A stretch of 64,000 nucleotides of DNA from Actinomyces sp. oral taxon 448 str. F0400 (lineage in GTDB: Bacteria > Actinomycetota > Actinomycetes > Actinomycetales > Actinomycetaceae): contig NZ_GL985606.1 of assembly GCF_000220835.1 (NCBI RefSeq), positions 1,809,861 to 1,873,860 of the forward strand, given 5' to 3'. Of the stretch, positions 16,138 to 25,714 are shown piece after piece. Every line of letters starts with the position of its first letter. Position 1 is the stretch's first letter. The notes under the pieces were generated by a model. That model was not told the DNA's origin, ran no database searches, and saw only the letters and a program-made list of their open reading frames with translations. Made by a program: the position numbers and the translations under genes.

Positions 16138-19100
16138 TCACCGCTCGGCGTGGTAGACGCCGTCGGCGCCCAGCCGCGCCCGGGGATCAAGCAGCATAGC
16201 CGCCTCGACCTCGTGCGGGTCGCGGTGCTCGGTCGCCTCGCCCAGGCGCCGTCCCTCGATCTGCTCGAACAGCGGCGCCCGCCCGATCATGCCGGCGCGA
16301 CGGCGGCGCGTTCCCGCGGCGAGGCGGGCATTAGCCCGCTCGACCCACACGTCCACAGCCTCCTGACCGCCCGACTGACGCAGGGCGGACTCGAAGGCGC
16401 CCGGGTGCACGAGCGCGATCAGACCACTGACGTGGCCGAAGCCCAGCGAGGTCAGCAGACCCGCGCGCACCACTCCGGCGCCCGAGACGCGACCCGACTC
16501 GCCCCCGCGGCCGGCCAGGCGGATGGGCGTGCGCGGCCAGACCCAGAAGGCGTCCCGCTCCAGCGGCGCATCGACCACGTCAAGGCTCGCGTTGCCGGGA
16601 GCCACCCCAGTGGCCAGGATCTCTGCCAGACCCGCGACCTGGAACAGCGCGGCACCTCCTTTGGCGTGACCGGTGATCGTCTTCTGCGAGACGGCCACCA
16701 GCGGGTTGCCCTCCGTTCGTCCCAGCGAGCGCGCCAGGCGGGTGTGCAGTTCGGACTCGTTGGGATCATTGGCGCCCGTCGACGTGTCGTGCTTGGAGAC
16801 CACGGCGATGTCGTCCGCTTCGACGCCCAGGGCCCTGAGCGAGCGCGCCAGGCGGGAATCCTTTCCGCCACGGCCGGCCGCCAGGGCGCCCAGACCGGGT
16901 GCCGGGATGGAGGTGTGGGCGCCGTCGGCGTAGGAGGAGACGAAGCCGATCACTCCCGCCACCGGCAGCCCCAGGCGAGCGGCCACGCCGGCGCGGGCCA
17001 GGATCACAGTACCGCCGCCCTCGGCCTCTACGAAGCCGCCGCGACGACGGTCGTTGGCGCGAGAGAAGTGGCGGGCCGAAATGCCCTTGGCGTACATGGA
17101 AGCGGCCTCGGCGGTGGCATTCATATTGCCGAAACCGACGACGGACTCCACCGAGATGTCGTCGATGGCGCCGGCGACGACCACATCCGCCTTGCCCAGT
17201 GCGATCTTGTCCCAGCCCTCCTCGATGGACACCGCCGCGGTGGCGCAGGCGCTGACCGGTTGGACCATGGCCCCGTAACCGCCGATGTAGGACTGCATGA
17301 CGTGAGCGGCCACCACGTTGGGCAGCGCCTCCTGGAGGATGTCGCTGGGACGGTCCTGGCCGAGCAGACGTCCCACGAACATCTTGCGCATCGACTCCAT
17401 GCCGCCGAAGCCGGTGCCCTGCGTGGAGGCCACGTCAGAAGGGTGGACGGCCGCGAGCAGCTCGGCCGGAGAGAATCCCGCCGACAGGAAGGCGTCGACC
17501 GTCGTGACCAGATTCCACGACGCGATCGGGTCCATGCCCTCGACCATGGCCGCCGGGATCCCCCAGCGCTGCGGGTCGAAGTCGATCGGGAACTGACCGC
17601 CGACCGTGCGCGTCAAGGCCGCGCGGCGCGGGACGCGCACCAGCGAGCCCGTCAGGCGGGTGACGGTCCACTCCCCCGTTTCGGCATCCGGCGCCACGAG
17701 TGTGTGCTCGGGATCCTCGGTCTCCAGGGTCCGAGCGGTCGCCTCGTCAGCAACGGTCAGGGTGATGTCGTGGTCGAGGTAGACGGCCACGTCCTCCTCG
17801 GCATCGGGGGCGATGACCCCGTCGTCGACGAACTCGCGGATACCGCAGCGGGCGACCACCTCGTCGCGGTAGCGCTCGAGGATATCGGATTCCTCGACCA
17901 TCTCGCCGTCGGTGTCGTACCAGCCGGGCCTGGGCGAGTCGTGCCAGGTGAGCAGACCCATGCCCCAGGCGAGCTCGAGCACGCCCGCGGCGGTCAACTC
18001 GACGTCGTCGCCCCCGCTCATACCCAGCTCGGCCTCGCGGCGCGTGCGACCCGAACCCCATGTGGAGACCTCCCCGGTGGAGACCACGACGACCATGTCC
18101 TCCAAGGAGGCGTCGACCGGGCCCCAGCCGGGAGCGGTCGGCTGGGTCGGCACCACCGGAGTCGGAAGGGCCTTGATGGTGGCGGGAGCGTTCGCCCGCT
18201 CCTCGTCCTTTCCGGCCTCGGCCGAGCGCGCCACGGCCCGCTCGCGCAGGGCGACCAGGTCGATGTCGTCGCTCAAGCCCCCGGTCAGGTCGGCCGTCAC
18301 CGGGGCAGTGGCGGCCCGAGCGCGCACGTCAGCGGTGCACAGGGCCACCAGCTCGGCAGCGATCCCCCGGGTGTCCCAGGTTCGCACGCCGGCCGCCTCG
18401 ACGGCCTCCACCAGCGGGTCGTTGCCGCCCATCAGTCCGGTGCCGCGCACCCAGCCGATGCGCGGGTGGGCCAGTGTGACGCGCTGGGCCCAGGCGGGTT
18501 CGGAGCGCCAGCGGTTGACGATCGCGTCCAGGGCCGACTTAACCTCGCCGTAGGCACCGTCGCCGCCGAAAATACCGCGGTTGGGCGAACCGGGCAGAAC
18601 CACGTGGAGCCTGTGGTCAACGTGCGTGTCGGTGCCGATGGCGCTCAGTGCCGCGATGGTGCGCTCCACACTCCACAGCAGCAGGCGCGTCTGCGACTCC
18701 GCCTCGGGACCGGCGTCGGCCAGCGTCCCGAACACGCGCGGCGCGGCGAAGGGGAATAGAAGGGTCGGGACGAGCGCCTCCTTGACGAGCGTGGACGAGC
18801 CGCCCGAGGTGACGACCTGGTCGTGGCCGATCCAGTCAGCCAGAGCATCGATGTCCCGGTAGGAGGCCAGGTTGGCCGGAACCATCCACAGTCGGGCGCC
18901 CGCGGAGGCGTGCTCACGGTAGAGCTCCTTGGCGAAGGCCAGACGTTCATGAGTCAGACGCGAGCTGGTCGCCACGACCGTGGCCCCCCCGGCGAGCAGC
19001 TCGCCGGCGACCGCCGCGGCGATCGAGCGGGGCGCGAGGCCAGTGACTACGGCCACGTCGTCGGCCCACCGAACCGACTCGGCTCCGGCCGCCGGACGCT

Positions 19101-22100
19101 GTGCGGCGACGGCCGCGATCGCCCCGGCGAGGTCGGCGCGCTCGGCGGCCTGCGGCGCACCGGACCCGCGCAGGACGCGGGCCCACCAGGAGGCCTGGTC
19201 GGCGACGGCTCGTCCGAGCCCGGTGAACCGCTCGGGGGCCAGCAGCCGGCGCGCCCGGCCCATCGGAGTCTCACCGTTGCCCAGGCGAGCCAGGTCCTCA
19301 CGAGCCGTCGCCCACCGATCATCGATGAGAACGGCGCGGTCGGCGTCGAATGCGGGGGTCACCGACCGGAGCCAGCCGGTGCCCAGTTCGGCGTCGACGG
19401 CCTCGACCAGGGCGCGCGCGGCCGCGGCCCGGTCGCCGGCGTCGGCAGGAACCGTGACCCGTTCGGACAGACCCAGGGCTGCCAGAACCGTGCGGGCGGT
19501 CGTGGCCAGAACGCCATCCTCGCCGGTGACCGTGGCGGCAAACGCGTCCAGGGCGGCGGAATCCACCACAGCACCCGCGGCGCCGCCCGCGCTCGGCTTG
19601 GCCACAGTAATACCGTGGGCCGAGGCGACGGCCTGCACCGCCTTGTCGATGAGGGCGTCGACGGCGCCGGCGCTGCTCACCGGGGTGGACGTCCCCAGGG
19701 AGGCGAGGTCCTCCCCGCGCATGGAGGTGCCCTCACGGGTGCCCAGGAACAGTTCGGCGGTGACATGGGAGATCCACCCCTCGCCCAGGCCCCAGGTGCC
19801 GGTCACGCGTTCAGCCACGCGGGTCGCGCGCACGCCCGACGGGCCGAGGAGGCGGCCCAGGCCGGTGCGGACGGCGTCGGCCAGGACCGGGCCGAAAGCC
19901 TTGTAGCCCGGTGCCCCCTTGGCGACAGTGTCCGCGAGCGCCGTCATGTCGGCGTCGGCCGCGCCGTCGATGCTGGCGAGTTGAAGCTCGGTGCCCATGT
20001 CCATGAGCAGCTGGTTGCGGCGCGAGGACACGCCGTTGGTCAGCGTCTCGGTGGTGTCGGTGGCGCCGATCTGCTCGGGACGAATGCGGGCGGCGTGGGC
20101 CAGGAGGACGGTGAGCGCGTCCGTGGCGGTGAAGGGAAGATCGTCGACGGGACCGGCCGGCCCGGCCGGTGCCGCGGCGGGGGTCTCAGGTGCCGCGGCG
20201 GGGGACTCGGGTGCTGCGGGTGCCTGAGGGGCGGCTGGCAGCTCGAAGTCCTCCTCGGCCGGCTCGACGGCCGGATCGGTGTCGGTGGCCAGGACGCGGG
20301 CCTCATCGCGGCGGGCGTTGTGGACCGTCACGTGGTGTCCGTGGTGGCGGGGCAGTAGGAGCGTTCTGGAGGCGAGGTTGGCTAGCGTCGGGGAGGCGGC
20401 CAGGCCGACTTCAACGATGTGCTCAACACCCAGGCCGCCCTCGGCCGGCGGGGACAGCAGAACGTCCTGGGTCTCGATCCAGCGCACCGGGGAGGCGAAT
20501 TGCCAGGCAAGCAACTCGATGAGCAGCTGGCGGGCCAGTTCGACGGGTCGGCCCTGCCAGGAGACCCAGTCCTCGACGATGGCCCGTACCGGCTCGGACG
20601 GCACGACCTCGAGGATCGCGCGGGCGAAATCGGCCGTCAGTTCGAAGGGGCGGGCGACGAGGTTGGGCACGTAGCGTCCCACGAGGCGGTCGGCGTCCAG
20701 GTCGGCCGGGATGAGCGCCTCCAGGCGCTCGCGGAACTCAGGCACGCCGGGACGCAGGATCCTGGAGTGGAAGGGCACGTCGATTCCGGGCACGAGCATG
20801 AAGGGGTTCTTGCCGCCGCGCGCCGCGGCTCTGGCGCGTGAGTCGGCGGCGAGGGCCTCCAGACCCTTGATGGTGCCGGCGACGGCGTACTGGACGCCGG
20901 CCAGGTTGTAGTTGACGATCTGGAGGAACTCGCCCGATTCGCGGGCGATCCGCTCGACGTAGTCCTCGACGTCGGCGGCGGGGATGCCCGCCTGGTTGGG
21001 GCGCAGCGCCCCCATGCGGTAGTTCGAGGCGCCGTTCTCGTCGCGCTCGACCAGAGTGTGCATGGTCGAACCGCGCTGGAAGACGATGGAAATGGTCGTC
21101 TCCACGGGCATGACCCGTCCGTAGGCGCTCAGGGCCGTGTATTCGCCCAGGGAGTGACCGGCGAAGGCCGCGTCCTCCACGAGGGCGCCGGCTTCGGCGA
21201 GCCGGGCGGTGGTAGCCATGGCGACGGTAGCCAGGGCGACCTGGGTGAACTGGGTGAGGTTGAGCAGCCCGTCGGGATGGCGGTAGGTCACGCCGCGGGC
21301 GGTCATCTCGGTGGGGTTGTCACGTACGAGGGCGATGACGGAGAAGCCGAGAGCGGCACGAGTATGGGCGTCAGCGCGTTCCCAGACCCGGCGGGCTGCC
21401 TTCGAGGTGCTCATCTCGTCCAGTCCCATGCCGCGGGCCTGGATGCCCTGACCGGGGTAGATGTAGGCGGTCGGCTCGGGCTCGGTGACGGCCGTGCCGC
21501 GTGAGACGACCTCGTCGCCGATGCGGCAGGTGACCTCCAAGACGAGGCCGCCGCCGCGCACCAGGCCAGTGCGCTCGACGCTGATCTCGACGCGGTCGCC
21601 GAGCTCGACAGTGCCGAGCATGACGTAGGTCCAGCCGGCCAGCACGTTGCGGGTGCCGTCGGCGGCGGTGGAGGCTGCGACCTGCTCGGCGGTGGCGGAC
21701 AGCCACATGCCGTGGACCAGCGGTGCCTCCATGCCCGCGATCCTGGCCGCGTTGTAGCTAGTGTGGATGGGGTTGAAGTCACCGGTGACGCGCGCGAAGG
21801 CGGTCATGTCGGTGGGGGCGGTCACGGTGACCCGGCGCAGCAGACGGCGAGCGGCGGGGGCCGTGGCGCGTCCGGTGCCCCCCGCCAGCTCGGGGGCCGA
21901 GGGCACGGTGGTGCCCGAGGCGCGCCCGCGGATGGCGAAGCGTTCGCGCATGAGGGCGATCAGATCCCCGTGCGCCCCCTCGGTGGCGTCGGTCAGCTGG
22001 AGGCGCACGTCGACGACGCGACCGGCGCTGGACTCCTCCAGGGAAGCAACCCACCCGTCGACCTGGACGACGGTCCCGAGGCCGGCCTGGGCGCGCAGCT

Positions 22101-25100
22101 CGGCCAGCGGGCGGTGCAGGTCGATGGTGTGGTCAAGATGGACGGCTCCCAGCAGGCCCTCGATGAGCGGCATACCGTCTTCGACGACGCTTCCCAGGGC
22201 CGCGTAGACCACCGGCCAGCACGGGCCGAGCAGGGCGTCGGGGACCAGCGGAGCGGGTGACAGGGTGGTCGGCAGGGCGTTCGCGGTCACGGCGCCGTGG
22301 TCGGCACCCAGGTTGTCGGCCAGGGTGAAGCGGGCGTGGACAGTGCCGAAAGGCTGAGAGACAGGACGGCCGAGCGCGTCGACGGCGCCGTCGACAGGGG
22401 CGACCACCTGCGGCAGGCGGTCGACGAGGTCGCCGGTGACGGACGTGGAGCCCACCCCGGCCGTGGCGCGCAGGAGGTCGTTCATGGTCTCGCTGATGCG
22501 CTCGGGGTCGACCAGAGGAGCGGCCCCGTCCCAGGCGCGGGCCAGACGCAGGGGTACGACCAGGCGGCGCACGGCGTGGATGTCCTGCCCGCCGGGGGTG
22601 GCGTCCCAATGGGTATCGAGGCGGATGTCCAAGTCGTAGGCGTCCTCGGCGACATCGGGGCGGGCGATCACCGTGTAGGCCTCTGACGGCAGGACGCGGG
22701 CGGGATTGACGGTCAGGTGTCCGTTCCACAGCACGTGGGGGGTGGTGCGGACCAACTCGGTGGCATCGGTGACCGGCGTCCCCGGAGTGCGGGCGGTCAC
22801 CTCCGCGCCCAGGCGGCCGGCGGCGGTCTGCTCGCTCACGCCGGCGGACTGGAGCGCTTGGACGGCGGCGGTCTCGAAACGGCCCAGGAGGTGTCCGACA
22901 GGCTCATTGATGGTGGTGATGCCGGCGACGGCGACCGGACCGGGGATGATGCGCACCTGATCGGCGGTGTAGCGCGGGTCCTGGGACTGCCACAGGGAGT
23001 CGGTGCCCCACCAGCGCAGGATGTCGGCGTCGAGGACCGGTACGAAGGGCACCGGCTTGGGGTGCTTGCGGCACAGGTCGACGAACCAGGCGGCGTCAGC
23101 GGGCTCGACGCGGGTGCGCGCGGCGGCCGGGTAGCGTGAGGCCAGAGCGGACAGGGCTGCGTCGGAGTCGAGCACGTCGTTCTCGGTGGCGAACAGGGTC
23201 TCGATGCGGCCGTGATCGGCCTCGCTCAGACGGGCCTCGGTGCGGTGGAGCAGATCGAGGAAGCGGTCGTACCAGCCCTCGTCGGCCCAATCGGCGCGAG
23301 AGGCGGCGCGCCCGGTGTGAGGAGCCACGCACAGCTCGGCGTAACGGGTGGCCCATTCCAGATAGGTCATCGCCTCGACATCGCCGAAGTAGGGCTTGGC
23401 GGTCTTGGACAGGGCGGCGATCATCTCGTCGCGGCGGGCGTTCATGGCCTCGTCGTTGCCGGCGATCTCCTGGATGAGGCGTGAGGCCCGTGCCGAGGAA
23501 TTGTCGATCTCATACAGGTCGGCTCTCAGGTGCGACAGTCCGGAGGTCATACCGCCCTGTGAGGCGCCAGAGGCGACCCAGCCCCCCTCGTGGGCCGGGT
23601 CGATCCCGGGCGTGTCGACGAGCAGCTGCTTGACGTCCTCGTTGGTCTTCGCCTCCAGGCAGGTCATGGCGGCGGTACCGACCATGACGCCGTCGACGGG
23701 GGCGGCGGCGGTGCCGTAGGCCTCGGCCCAGCGTCCGGTGAGGTAGTCGGCGGCTCGCTCGGGAGTGCCGATGCCGCCGCCGACGCACACGACGAGGTTG
23801 TCGACCGCGCGGATGTCGTCGTAGGTGGCCAGGAGCATGGTGTCCAGGTCCTCCCACGAATGGTGGCCGCCGGCGTGCCCGTCTTCGATCTGCATGATGA
23901 CGGGGCTGTCGGGCACGGCCCGGGCGATAGCGATGACCTGACGGATCTGGTCGACGGTGCCGGGCTTGAAGGCCACGTAGGGGAAGCCTTCGGCATGCAG
24001 GCGGGCCAGCAGGGCAACCGCCTCGTCGAGCTCGGGGATGCCGGCGGAGATAACGACGCCGTCCACCGGGGCGCCGGCACCGCGGGCCTTGGACAGCAGG
24101 CGCTGAGTGCCCAGGTGCAGGTTCCACAGGTAGCGATCCATGAACATGGCGTTGAAAGCGGCCGTGCGTCCTGGCTCCAGGGCCGCCTCGAGGCCGGCGA
24201 GGTTCTCGGTCAGGACCGTGGCGGTGGTTTGGCCACCGCCGGCGAGTTCGGACCAGTAGCCGGCATTGGCGGCGGCGGCGACGATTCCGGGATCGACGGT
24301 GGTGGGGGTCATGCCGGCCAGCATCACCGCCGAACGGCCGGTCAGACGGGTGAAAGCGGTGTCGAGGGTGAGCCGCCCGTCGGGCAGGCGGCTCAGACGC
24401 GGGGCGAAGCGGGCCCGGTCGACGGTCGGGGCGGGGGCGGCGCCGGGACGGTCCAGATCATCGATTCCGCGGGCGGTGCCCGCGGGAACGACGATGGTGC
24501 CGGTGCCGGCGACGACGGCCTCGGTCAGGCGCGCGAGCACGGTGCCGGGTCCCACATCAATCACGAGGCGGGCCCGGGTCGGAGCGAGGGCGCTGGTGAC
24601 CAGAGCGGGCCAATCGACCGGATCGATGAGGACGGCCACAGCGAGACTGCGGGCGAGGGAGGCGTCCAGACCGGCCCGCTCGGCCCAGGCCACGACCTCC
24701 TCGACGGCGGGGGCGAGAAGCGGGGTGTGGAAGGGCACAGAGGTGGTGAGGAACTCAGTGACGGGAGCCAGGACCGCTCCCCCGCGACGGCGCTCCTTGC
24801 GGTCGTCGGCGCTACGACGGGCGGCCGCCTCCAGAGCGGAGACGACGGCCTCCAGATCAGCGGGGCGGCCCGACAGAATATGAGCCTGACGGCCGTTGGT
24901 CACCCCGACGCTGAGACTCTCGGATCCGGGAACGCGAGCGAGCACGGCGTCCAGGACCTGACGGGTCACGCCGCGCACCGAGAGCATGGGCGTGGACTGC
25001 CCCACCGTGCCCAGGTCGAGACGCCGGGTCGTGCGAGCGGCCGCGGCGCCGATGAGACGGGCGATGGCATGGACGTCAACGACCCGTTCGTCGGCGGCCC

Positions 25101-25704
25101 GTCCGCCGGCGGCGGTCAGTGCCTCCAGCAGAGCGACGCCGAGGACCCCCTGGGAGTGGCCGATGACCGCGGCGGGGACCGCGGCCCCGGTCACGTCGAC
25201 GCCCGCCGCGGGCAGGGACGCGATGACAGCGTGCTGGGCGAGCAGGATGCCCGGCACTGAGACGTCGGCCGTGTCGGCCGCCGCCCCGCCCGCGGACGCG
25301 ACGACCGGGTTCACCGGGGCGGCGGCATCGGTCAGCAGGCGGGCGCCCCGAGGGGTGATGGTCAGCAGGTCGGTGGCCACCGGGGCCAGCCGCGCGGCGA
25401 CGGCGGAATCCAGCTCGACGAGTGCCGCAGCGAGGTCGTGGTCGAGGCCGACGAGCTCATCGAGAGTGGCGCGCCAGGGCGTGGCCTGTCCGCCGAAGGC
25501 GAGGACGTAGGGCTCACCGGCGCTTACGCGCTCGGCGGAGGTCGGGGCGCAGGTCTCGACAGTGGTGGGGGTGGTGGGCTGGGTGCTCATGCGGTCCTCG
25601 GTCGTGGTGGGCAGATCGTTGTCTGGAATGTCTGAAATACCCGGAGTGTCCGGGGTGCTCGGGGCGGCGCCGGCCGGCGCCGATGAGACGGAGCGGTCGT
25701 TCAT
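16138..25704 (-). CDS. fas: Type I fatty acid synthase (single-chain, bacterial FAS-I)
   Basis: About 3,188 aa, a complete multifunctional synthase. Approximate domain order: acetyltransferase (AVIGHSQG, near 185), enoyl reductase TIM barrel (MLAGMTPTTVDPG near 470), MaoC-like dehydratase (PLVHGMWLSA near 1330), malonyl/palmitoyl transferase (FAGHSLGEYTAL near 1520), ACP (GVSSRRNQLLMDMG near 1890, the serine carrying phosphopantetheine), ketoreductase (VVTGLAPRSIAAAVAGELL near 2220) and ketosynthase (Cys in SACATAAVSIEEG near 2820, then KHDTSTGANDPNE and KTITGHAKGGAA). The C-terminus lacks a phosphopantetheinyl transferase domain. Start is uncertain: ATG at 25704, 10 bp after accD, or ATG at 25590 with a better GAGGA site and closer to the mycobacterial N-terminus. 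Confidence 0.96.
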   Translation of the reverse strand: MNDRSVSSAPAGAAPSTPDTPGISDIPDNDLPTTTEDRMSTQPTTPTTVETCAPTSAERVSAGEPYVLAFGGQATPWRATLDELVGLDHDLAAALVELDSAVAARLAPVATDLLTITPRGARLLTDAAAPVNPVVASAGGAAADTADVSVPGILLAQHAVIASLPAAGVDVTGAAVPAAVIGHSQGVLGVALLEALTAAGGRAADERVVDVHAIARLIGAAAARTTRRLDLGTVGQSTPMLSVRGVTRQVLDAVLARVPGSESLSVGVTNGRQAHILSGRPADLEAVVSALEAAARRSADDRKERRRGGAVLAPVTEFLTTSVPFHTPLLAPAVEEVVAWAERAGLDASLARSLAVAVLIDPVDWPALVTSALAPTRARLVIDVGPGTVLARLTEAVVAGTGTIVVPAGTARGIDDLDRPGAAPAPTVDRARFAPRLSRLPDGRLTLDTAFTRLTGRSAVMLAGMTPTTVDPGIVAAAANAGYWSELAGGGQTTATVLTENLAGLEAALEPGRTAAFNAMFMDRYLWNLHLGTQRLLSKARGAGAPVDGVVISAGIPELDEAVALLARLHAEGFPYVAFKPGTVDQIRQVIAIARAVPDSPVIMQIEDGHAGGHHSWEDLDTMLLATYDDIRAVDNLVVCVGGGIGTPERAADYLTGRWAEAYGTAAAPVDGVMVGTAAMTCLEAKTNEDVKQLLVDTPGIDPAHEGGWVASGASQGGMTSGLSHLRADLYEIDNSSARASRLIQEIAGNDEAMNARRDEMIAALSKTAKPYFGDVEAMTYLEWATRYAELCVAPHTGRAASRADWADEGWYDRFLDLLHRTEARLSEADHGRIETLFATENDVLDSDAALSALASRYPAAARTRVEPADAAWFVDLCRKHPKPVPFVPVLDADILRWWGTDSLWQSQDPRYTADQVRIIPGPVAVAGITTINEPVGHLLGRFETAAVQALQSAGVSEQTAAGRLGAEVTARTPGTPVTDATELVRTTPHVLWNGHLTVNPARVLPSEAYTVIARPDVAEDAYDLDIRLDTHWDATPGGQDIHAVRRLVVPLRLARAWDGAAPLVDPERISETMNDLLRATAGVGSTSVTGDLVDRLPQVVAPVDGAVDALGRPVSQPFGTVHARFTLADNLGADHGAVTANALPTTLSPAPLVPDALLGPCWPVVYAALGSVVEDGMPLIEGLLGAVHLDHTIDLHRPLAELRAQAGLGTVVQVDGWVASLEESSAGRVVDVRLQLTDATEGAHGDLIALMRERFAIRGRASGTTVPSAPELAGGTGRATAPAARRLLRRVTVTAPTDMTAFARVTGDFNPIHTSYNAARIAGMEAPLVHGMWLSATAEQVAASTAADGTRNVLAGWTYVMLGTVELGDRVEISVERTGLVRGGGLVLEVTCRIGDEVVSRGTAVTEPEPTAYIYPGQGIQARGMGLDEMSTSKAARRVWERADAHTRAALGFSVIALVRDNPTEMTARGVTYRHPDGLLNLTQFTQVALATVAMATTARLAEAGALVEDAAFAGHSLGEYTALSAYGRVMPVETTISIVFQRGSTMHTLVERDENGASNYRMGALRPNQAGIPAADVEDYVERIARESGEFLQIVNYNLAGVQYAVAGTIKGLEALAADSRARAAARGGKNPFMLVPGIDVPFHSRILRPGVPEFRERLEALIPADLDADRLVGRYVPNLVARPFELTADFARAILEVVPSEPVRAIVEDWVSWQGRPVELARQLLIELLAWQFASPVRWIETQDVLLSPPAEGGLGVEHIVEVGLAASPTLANLASRTLLLPRHHGHHVTVHNARRDEARVLATDTDPAVEPAEEDFELPAAPQAPAAPESPAAAPETPAAAPAGPAGPVDDLPFTATDALTVLLAHAARIRPEQIGATDTTETLTNGVSSRRNQLLMDMGTELQLASIDGAADADMTALADTVAKGAPGYKAFGPVLADAVRTGLGRLLGPSGVRATRVAERVTGTWGLGEGWISHVTAELFLGTREGTSMRGEDLASLGTSTPVSSAGAVDALIDKAVQAVASAHGITVAKPSAGGAAGAVVDSAALDAFAATVTGEDGVLATTARTVLAALGLSERVTVPADAGDRAAAARALVEAVDAELGTGWLRSVTPAFDADRAVLIDDRWATAREDLARLGNGETPMGRARRLLAPERFTGLGRAVADQASWWARVLRGSGAPQAAERADLAGAIAAVAAQRPAAGAESVRWADDVAVVTGLAPRSIAAAVAGELLAGGATVVATSSRLTHERLAFAKELYREHASAGARLWMVPANLASYRDIDALADWIGHDQVVTSGGSSTLVKEALVPTLLFPFAAPRVFGTLADAGPEAESQTRLLLWSVERTIAALSAIGTDTHVDHRLHVVLPGSPNRGIFGGDGAYGEVKSALDAIVNRWRSEPAWAQRVTLAHPRIGWVRGTGLMGGNDPLVEAVEAAGVRTWDTRGIAAELVALCTADVRARAATAPVTADLTGGLSDDIDLVALRERAVARSAEAGKDEERANAPATIKALPTPVVPTQPTAPGWGPVDASLEDMVVVVSTGEVSTWGSGRTRREAELGMSGGDDVELTAAGVLELAWGMGLLTWHDSPRPGWYDTDGEMVEESDILERYRDEVVARCGIREFVDDGVIAPDAEEDVAVYLDHDITLTVADEATARTLETEDPEHTLVAPDAETGEWTVTRLTGSLVRVPRRAALTRTVGGQFPIDFDPQRWGIPAAMVEGMDPIASWNLVTTVDAFLSAGFSPAELLAAVHPSDVASTQGTGFGGMESMRKMFVGRLLGQDRPSDILQEALPNVVAAHVMQSYIGGYGAMVQPVSACATAAVSIEEGWDKIALGKADVVVAGAIDDISVESVVGFGNMNATAEAASMYAKGISARHFSRANDRRRGGFVEAEGGGTVILARAGVAARLGLPVAGVIGFVSSYADGAHTSIPAPGLGALAAGRGGKDSRLARSLRALGVEADDIAVVSKHDTSTGANDPNESELHTRLARSLGRTEGNPLVAVSQKTITGHAKGGAALFQVAGLAEILATGVAPGNASLDVVDAPLERDAFWVWPRTPIRLAGRGGESGRVSGAGVVRAGLLTSLGFGHVSGLIALVHPGAFESALRQSGGQEAVDVWVERANARLAAGTRRRRAGMIGRAPLFEQIEGRRLGEATEHRDPHEVEAAMLLDPRARLGADGVYHAER

Positions 25705-25714
25705 GCGCGGCGCC

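Noticed and set aside
15325-18759. A 1,144-codon open frame on the plus strand
   Set aside because: It lies antisense to acpS and the FAS-I ketosynthase and is a product of high GC third positions; the translation has the low-complexity R/H/G/D composition of shadow frames.
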